This document shows positions 57,395-64,000 of a stretch of DNA of 64,000 nucleotides, piece by piece; positions within the stretch are counted from its first letter, which is position 1, and the number at the start of each line of letters is the position of its first letter. Where the stretch lies: assembly GCA_032622095.1 (NCBI GenBank), contig CP136064.1, positions 133,247,129 through 133,311,128 of the forward strand, in the 5' to 3' direction. The notes beneath the pieces were generated by a model that ran no database searches, was not told where the DNA came from, and saw nothing but the letters and a program-made list of their open reading frames with translations. The DNA is from Siphonodentalium dalli. Lineage: Eukaryota > Mollusca > Scaphopoda > Gadilida > Siphonodentaliidae. Both the position numbers and the translations under genes were made by a program.

Positions 57395-58175
57395 CATGTC
57401 ATCAGCACCCATGTCCCATGATTTGTGTGTCTCCAATCCGGATCTCTAGTATATTTCATTAACGGGACATCTCCTGCACCTGTAGACATATAGATATCCA
57501 CGGTCATAAAAGGGGAATTAGGGGTCCCTGGGGGCTTGCTTCCCCTCATATGGTTTACTTATTGGCTTAAAATGTGGTGCCCCCCCCCCCATTTTCATGT
57601 TATCAGCATCTCTGCCCCACGAATGCGTGTCTCCACCCCGGAGTTCTAGTAAATATTAGTAAGGTGACATGTCCTGCACAGATACATGTATATAGCATTT
57701 CCATGGTCATAAAAAGGGAATTATGAGTTATTGGTGGACTGCTTCCCGCAAATGGTGGGCCTATATATAGACTCGAAATTTGAATAAAAAACATATTTCC
57801 AAATGCATATCAGCACCGTGCCCCATGAATGTGTCTCCACACTGGAGTTCTACTAAATTCCAGTAAAGGGACATCTCCTGCACAGACATTTACAATTTTG
57901 ACGGTCATAGAAATGGAATTAGGGGTCCCTGTGGGCTTGCTTCCCTCATATGGTGTACTTATTGACTTAAAATTAGGGGAAAAAACCCCTATTTTCATAT
58001 CATTAGCATCCCTGCCCCATGAATGTCTCTCCACCCTAGAACTCTAGTATATTTAAGTAAAGGGACATCTCCTGTACTGATATGTACCATAAAATGGTAT
58101 TTAGTGGCTACTGCATATATAGGGGGCTTACTTCCCTCATATGGTCGGCCTATATCGACTCGAAAATGACCACAT
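57395..58175 (+). repeat. four-unit tandem repeat of about 200 bp
   Basis: Units near 57400, 57598, 57803 and 57995 each contain atcagca(c/t), tgccccatgaatgtgt, ctccac..ggag/tctagt, gggacatctcctgcac and ggtcataaaa.gg. The third and fourth also share cctcatatggt. Minus-strand frames across this block are repeat-derived. Confidence 0.8.
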
Positions 58176-58299
58176 ATGACCTTTGAACATGCAGCTGCAT
58201 GGGTGTACATGACCTTCTTTGTGTGTTTGGAGGGACTATGATTGGAGGCACAATAATAATCGACAGGGATATCACCGTGGTTGTATTGGGTATGCATAC

Positions 58300-61200
58300 A
58301 GGGGCGATTTTGTTACGAAAAATTATTTACGCCCAATTTGTGAACAGCTGAGAGGGCGTAAATGACCAGTTTGTAGATGGAACAGTGGAATATCAAGAAT
58401 CCACAAGGATAACCCCGTTGTTGCTGTGGTAATTCAGCCTGTTATCCCAAAAACCGCACATTATCAGCTTAGAATTGAACATATTTTAGGCAGATAAACT
58501 GCTTTGAATCACCACATTTTGTGTCGAAAATGTGCTGAAAATGGGGGGGACGTTTTAGTCACATTATCGACTCACAATGAGGCGCTTCTATGCAGATTAT
58601 GTGCAGAAAATGACAAAAGTAAGCCAACTCACGACTTTGCATGTGTCTGCTTTCTAACATGTGTTTTCACTATCGCCGCGCCATAAAACTAAATAACGGG
58701 CATGAGTTCATTACCACATTATGTAGCCATTTTATTTCACATTATAGGCCGATGATGTGCGTATATTTGCGCGAGGATATACGTTGGGTTAATTGTCTAC
58801 ATAGGCGATTTAGCAACTGATTTATGATAAAATGTTTGAACAGCTCTATGGGCATATATGACCTAGTTTGGGATTTTTCGATGAACTAATGGTGGCACAA
58901 GAAAAATCCACAGGGTTCCGGGTAAAAGTGCGCTTATGCAACGAAAAATTGCATCCCCCCCGAGTATGTTGACCCAACGAACGACTTATACGACCAATGT
59001 TTTAAACAGCTGGACGGGCACACATAATATTATGTTTGTAATTTTCAACATATTTTCGTACAAATGGGTTCACATTGGACCGAATTAATCACATAGGTTT
59101 ATTTTGAACTTATTTTATTCTCAAATTATACCGTTGAATGGCACAGGCCACAGTGAATACGCAATAAAACGAACCTACAACTAGTAAGTAGTGAGCTGGC
59201 TTATCAGCCTGTTATCCCGAAAATCCGCACATTATCTGCTTACAATAGTAGTAGATTTAGGTTGATAATCTGCTGAGAATCACCTCATTTTTAGTGGATA
59301 ATGTTCTGAGTATTTTAGTCACACTATCGACTCACAATGAGGCGATTCTAAGCAGAATATGTGCGCACATATGCAATGACACATATAAACCAACTCACGA
59401 CTGTTCATGTGTAAGCTCTTAAAACATGTGTGTCCAATGTGACCCGCGCCATAAAACCAAATAACGAACATGGCTCCATTATCTGCTTATTTAATAATCA
59501 CTTTATCTATATTTGACTTTATATATAGGTTGATTAATTGCGTATTTGCGCGAGGATATTTTGGGCTTATCATGTTATTTTCTAACCTGTTATCGTGAAA
59601 ACAAGCACATTACGGACATATTGAAATAGTCCAATGTACGGCTGTTTTTAATAATCAGAGTAATTAGGCCCATATAGAGCGTATTTCAGCTTTCAACATA
59701 ATGCAAATATGAGTTTATTTTGCTGCAATTATAGATATAAAATAAGTCCGCTCATAATGCAAATATGAGTTTATTTTGCTGCAATTATATATATAAAATA
59801 AGTCCGCTCATTTTCCAAAAAACAGCCTGCTCTCGTGAAAAGAGGCACAATACAGTCTTATTTTTTTAATGTTGCGTTTAGGCCCATATAGAGCGTATAT
59901 ATTTGTGAAAAATATGCTCTATATCCTGTCTATATACGGGCCTAAAACTCGGCGTTCAAAATAAGCATGGTATGCTTATTTCATCACGAAGTAAGCCCAT
60001 ATTGTCACTATTTAATCTACTTTTTCATCGATACGACTTTTGCACGCTCTTCATATAATGTATTTACAGTGCGACCCGCCCCATTCAACGGGTATAAGTT
60101 TAATATAGGCGAGGATTGGATTTTTAGATGGAACAAGTGCAGCCCGTTTTCCCGAAAACCCGCACATTATCTGCCTATAGTATTAGTCTTAGTTAGATAA
60201 TCTGCTTAGAATTGCCTCATTTTGAGTCGATAATAAACTGAAAATGAGATCATTTTAGTCACATTATCGACTCATAATGATCGGTCAATCGAGTCGATGA
60301 AAACAAGTAGATTATATATACATATAGTCATTATAGTGTCAGTATATATGGGCTTGTTTTCGTATTGAAATAAATACATACCGTTATTATTTTGAACACC
60401 GCGTTTTACGCCCATGCATAGCGTAATTTTGTTCTCAAATATACTCTAAATGGTCATAAAACACATCAAAATAATGCTGTATTGTACTTTTTTTCATGAG
60501 AACAGGATGTAACATCTCGAGAAAATAAGCAGGCGGGCTTATATTTTATTGGGCGAAATAATATACTGATATTGACATTATTTGAACCTCAAATACACTC
60601 TATATTGTCCTAATTACTCTGGTTATTTTTGGGGACTATTTAGATATGAAATAAGCCAGCAGTGCTCTTATGTTCACGGCAACACGCTGGAAAATAACAC
60701 GAATATAAAGCCAACTCATGACTTACCAGATTTACGTTCCTTATTTTGCGTTTTCACTGTGACCCTTGTCATCCAACGGAACAAGTCCAATCTAAACATA
60801 TGTGAATACTTAAGTCCAATGTGAACCTATAGTATATGAATATTTAGGTCCAATATGAACCTATTTGCACGTGGATATGTTGAAAATTATAAACAATGTC
60901 GTGTATACCCGTCTAGCTGTTCGTGGGGGTCAAAATAGTACTAAAAATGCAAGTTGTCGTTGCTAAATCGCACTTTTTGGCAAAACCACAGCAGCCGCGA
61001 GGCTCTCCTTGTGGATTCTTCTTGTGCCGCCACTAGTTCATCTACAATTACCAAACTATAGTCATATATGCACATCTCCTGTTGGCATAACCACTGCAAC
61101 CACAGTGCTATATACTTGTTGATTTTCTTGTGCATTCGCTAGTCCATAATAAAATTATAAAACTTTGCAACCTATCCTCGTGCAAATACGCACATAATCA

Positions 61201-61640
61201 ACATACATTGTGCAAATAGATTCATATTGGATTATTTTATTCTTAAATAAGCAGATAATGGACTCATCCGTTATTCCATTTTATGGCGCGGGCGACAGTG
61301 AAAGCACATTTTAAACAACGTACACCCGATAAGTCGTGAGTTGGTTTATTTGTCTCACTGTCCTCACATAAGGAACCTATATAACGAAGCCATTAGTCGA
61401 TAATGTGACTATACTACTGAAAACGCTCTCATTTTCAGTTTATTATTGACTCAAAATAAGGCGACTCTAAGCAGATCTATGATCTAACTGAGACGAATTA
61501 TATTATAAGCTGATAATGCGCGGATTTTTTTGGGAGAACGTGGTTGCACTTGTTCCATCTAAAATCCAATCATCGTGCTAATAGGTTCAAATTTGGCCTA
61601 ACTATTTACATAGTTTAAACGCGCGTATATAGACAGGATA
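58300..61640. repeat. complex dispersed-repeat block, direct and inverted copies
   Basis: A unit beginning cagcctgttatccc.aaaa.ccgcacattatc and continuing agtcacattatcgactcac, aatgaggcg.ttct and gccaactcacgac occurs near 58435, 59207 and 60140. It occurs inverted near 61315-61540. The companion phrase gcgccataaaa.aaataacg is also inverted at 61255. Tandem tccgctcataatgcaaatatgagttt copies lie at 59750-59815. It may be one large foldback or nested copies. No gene supported. Confidence 0.65.
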
Positions 61641-62454
61641 TAGAGCATATTTTTCATAAATACATACCTTCTATATGGGCCTAATAGCGTGGATACACAC
61701 ATGCATGTAATATATATGTGATTATCGTGTATTTGGCATTTTACATGGATCATACATACAATGTTATATGTGTCCACTGACAACCAAATCATTGCCGACG
61801 TGTTGATCGCACTGAGTTCTATAGTTCCAATTAAGTCGGAATGTAGAGAAGTCGCTATCTTGTACCGAATCGCCAGGCCACTTACAATAATTGTTCGTGG
61901 GATAACCCATATGGTGGACGTTCTATTTAAATAATTACCAGTTCTCTCTTGATATTTATAGCAGTGGTGGATCAGGATTTCCCAGACGATGGGGCTATAT
62001 ATGATCCCCGACTTGGGGCTATATATGATCCCAAAAGCTACCAGGCGGGGTGGCTAACTCTGAGCTATTTAAGTAAAACATATGATATTGTACCTTCTTG
62101 TCCAAATTATTCCGACCGATACATTCAACTAAGTCCCTTAGCGATTTGAAGCTTTCGAGACCCCACGCCAAACAAGCATCATGGTCGAACATGTTCTATA
62201 TCAAGCCTGTATGTGCCAGACGTGTCGCTTCTGGTGCTCGTGCATTAATAAAATGCCAGATACCACACAGACTTGACTAATTTCCGCATCCGTAAGAGAA
62301 GACATGTTTGGGACTGGCCTTAAACGTCCTGATAGCAGACAATTTGACTTCGCTTATCACTACTCACCAATTCACGCTACTGCCCAGCGGCGATAACCAC
62401 GCCTGCCATAAATTGCCAGTCTGAATTACAGCAGGTTAGACATCACGCGTCGAT
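61641..62454. other. gene-poor stretch upstream of a possible exon
   Basis: A 24-bp direct duplication (ggggctatatatgatccc at 61991 and 62015) is the only clear repeat. gtggctaactctgagc near 62050 is of unknown meaning. Confidence 0.35.
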
Positions 62455-62741
62455 ATGTCTGACAACAAGGAACGACGTGTTTCAAATTTGGTGGACTTAC
62501 CACCAGAATTCGCTGGATTGTTCTTCAATTCGACTTGTACTTCATTGCAATCGCGACAACAAGAATACAAGTACTTTAGTGAAGGCTACATACATTCAGT
62601 TTCAATGTTTATTTGCGACGACAAGCTCTTTATTGGGGCAAATTACCACCGAAGCATGATGAAAAATGAACCTGCACATGGCGTCGATTTTGAGATTAAT
62701 TGTTCGATAATTTCGGATATTCACTGTTCTTGTCAAGCTGG
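62455..62741 (+). CDS. possible first exon of a SWIM zinc-finger protein
   Basis: From ATG 62455 the frame reads MSDNKERRVSNLVDLPPEF, then YKYFSEGYIHSVSMFICDDKLFIGANYHRSMMK, FEINCSIISDIHCSCQAG. A Y-F-x-E-G-x-I-x-S-V start, a beta-strand block, and CxC followed by A-G is the layout of the first half of a SWIM domain (C-x-C-x(n)-C-x-H). Such domains occur in invertebrate uncharacterised proteins often paired with a YqaJ-type exonuclease. A gtaaca donor-like site follows gctggatat at about 62742, so the second C-x-H half would lie in a later exon, which I cannot find in the window. It could instead be a truncated copy. Confidence 0.4.
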
Positions 62742-64000
62742 ATATGTAACACATAATAAACATTCAATGTTATTATAATATATCTCTTCACAATAGACAC
62801 ACGATCTATCAATTTATAGATAGTGTACCATACAATGTCCCTATTTCGATAAAAAAATCGAGGACTTGTATGTTTTCATCCGTTGTAGTCAGTTTTTTGT
62901 ACTTTTCCGAAGATGCACCATACTGGTATCAAAAAGTGTTCCATGTCATAATTGATTGTTTTTTTCTGGATAACTGATTGTTTTTTTTTCTGGATAATGA
63001 TACATATTCTAATAGATGGGCAATATTGGATCCTATACTGGACTTATGAACGTGAACCTATTGATCATATATGGAGATGGTTTTGTCATCGACCGCATTC
63101 AACCTCTTTGACTAAACTATCTATACGTACGTAGCAGCCCACCATCCTTCCCGATACACCGAAGCATCTGATATTTGTTTTTATCTTTATTAACTCCTTA
63201 GTCACTAATTTAGAATTTGAAAATACCACGCCTATACAGAAAGTGGGGGCAATGCCATAGACATTGGTTCCAATACATACGGCATATATTGCTCTATAGT
63301 GTTTATATATATCCTAGAATAATATAGGGACTGTTTGCCGTGTGTATGGAGCCTCTCTGTTGTAACTTGTAATAATTTTCCCACAATGACGTAGAGCAGA
63401 CCACCCTATTACCAAGAAGGGCGTCATGGAACAACATCTGTACAATAATTAATAATCCTTTTATTTCAGACAAAAAGAACGCCCTTATCCCTGCCACGTG
63501 GGTGTGTATGGGCTATGTAAAAACGTGACTTATATATCTAAGGAATTAATAAAGACATTTAAATAAAAAAAAAAAAAAAATGTTATAATAACAATTAATA
63601 ATATTCATAATTGGCACATTACGCGTATAGAAGAAACATGTTTCAGTATATTGAGAAATTATTTTTCATATCACAGTTCCCTAATATTCCATTGGTCTGT
63701 CATAATGTTTGTGTATGTAAGTCCACGTATAAATGCCATGAATACCATTTATTCACAAAATATACCAATAAATGCTGTATAATGTACCAAATCTAACCAT
63801 CACAAATCCGAAAGCTATCAGGAAGAGGCGCCCTAATCAGCCTGTATTAATCGACAACAGGTGAATTTAACAGGTGCTGTCATATACTTTGGCCATTTTA
63901 GTGTCCCTCTTTCCCCAACAAATCATCCCTTGGAGATTATAACACTATGTGGTCCATTATCTCAAATGTGTACATAGTTTGATTTGATAGTTTTAACTAA
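62742..64000. other. gene-less stretch to the window end
   Basis: It contains a duplicated ttgtttttttctggataactgat word near 62955-62995 and a poly-A run at 63566. Short frames show no known domain. A continuation of the SWIM-type gene would be expected here but I see no matching exon. Confidence 0.35.

Overview
This is an AT-rich eukaryotic window that reads as a metazoan genome, most likely a marine invertebrate (a mollusc or similar lophotrochozoan is my best guess, from the repeat style and abundant acatgtacatgt words; no sequence proves the taxon). It has split genes with GT-AG introns, LINE, hAT-like, piggyBac-like and CACTA-like elements and many hairpin MITEs, and no bacterial-type gene organisation. 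Two protein genes look intact. One is a nine-coding-exon host-type gene (34656-42238, 490 aa) of the SAMD3-like uncharacterised family. The other is a single-coding-exon Tnp2/CACTA-like transposase (25488-27917, 809 aa). Divergently beside the transposase lies a 234-aa SGNH-hydrolase-like ORF (24071-24775, minus) whose catalytic serine block appears altered.

Layout. 1-3.5 kb: a tRNA-like SINE head and a decayed LINE reverse-transcriptase tail, then gene-poor sequence. 3.5-9.65 kb: a large foldback element made of opposed arrays of about 180-bp units, each carrying YY1-like AAAATGGCCGCC words. A TTAA-flanked piggyBac-like element (4354-5928) sits in its left arm. 10-16.5 kb: hairpins, a three-unit tandem repeat and a LINE (12766-15750) flanked by 375-bp near-identical direct repeats, one of which carries a later 167-bp retroinsertion with a 7-bp target duplication. 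17.2-23.8 kb: a candidate CACTGCA-ended composite region containing satellite-like arrays, an almost exact 288-bp tandem duplication, a TA-flanked MITE and a hAT derivative with an 8-bp target duplication.

24-28.6 kb: the SGNH/transposase pair and trailing subterminal-type repeats. 28.7-34.2 kb: a directly repeated block separated by MITEs, several with readable target duplications, including one nested MITE whose empty site is preserved in a second copy in this window. 34.6-42.3 kb: the host-type gene. 42.3-49.2 kb: more MITEs, a long-TIR GC-rich foldback element and short tandem arrays. 49.9-55.1 kb: a 5.1-kb palindrome whose arm identity falls from about 97% at the ends to barely alignable at the centre. 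55.1-56.7 kb: a TIR element with a hAT-type element (8-bp duplication) nested inside. 57.4-61.6 kb: tandem and dispersed repeat units. 62.4 kb: a possible first exon of a SWIM-domain protein. The remainder to 64 kb shows nothing I can name.

The strongest leads are the divergent transposase/SGNH pair, the identity gradient in the 5.1-kb palindrome, the LINE with 375-bp flanking duplications, and the recurrence of YY1-like words in unrelated repeat families.
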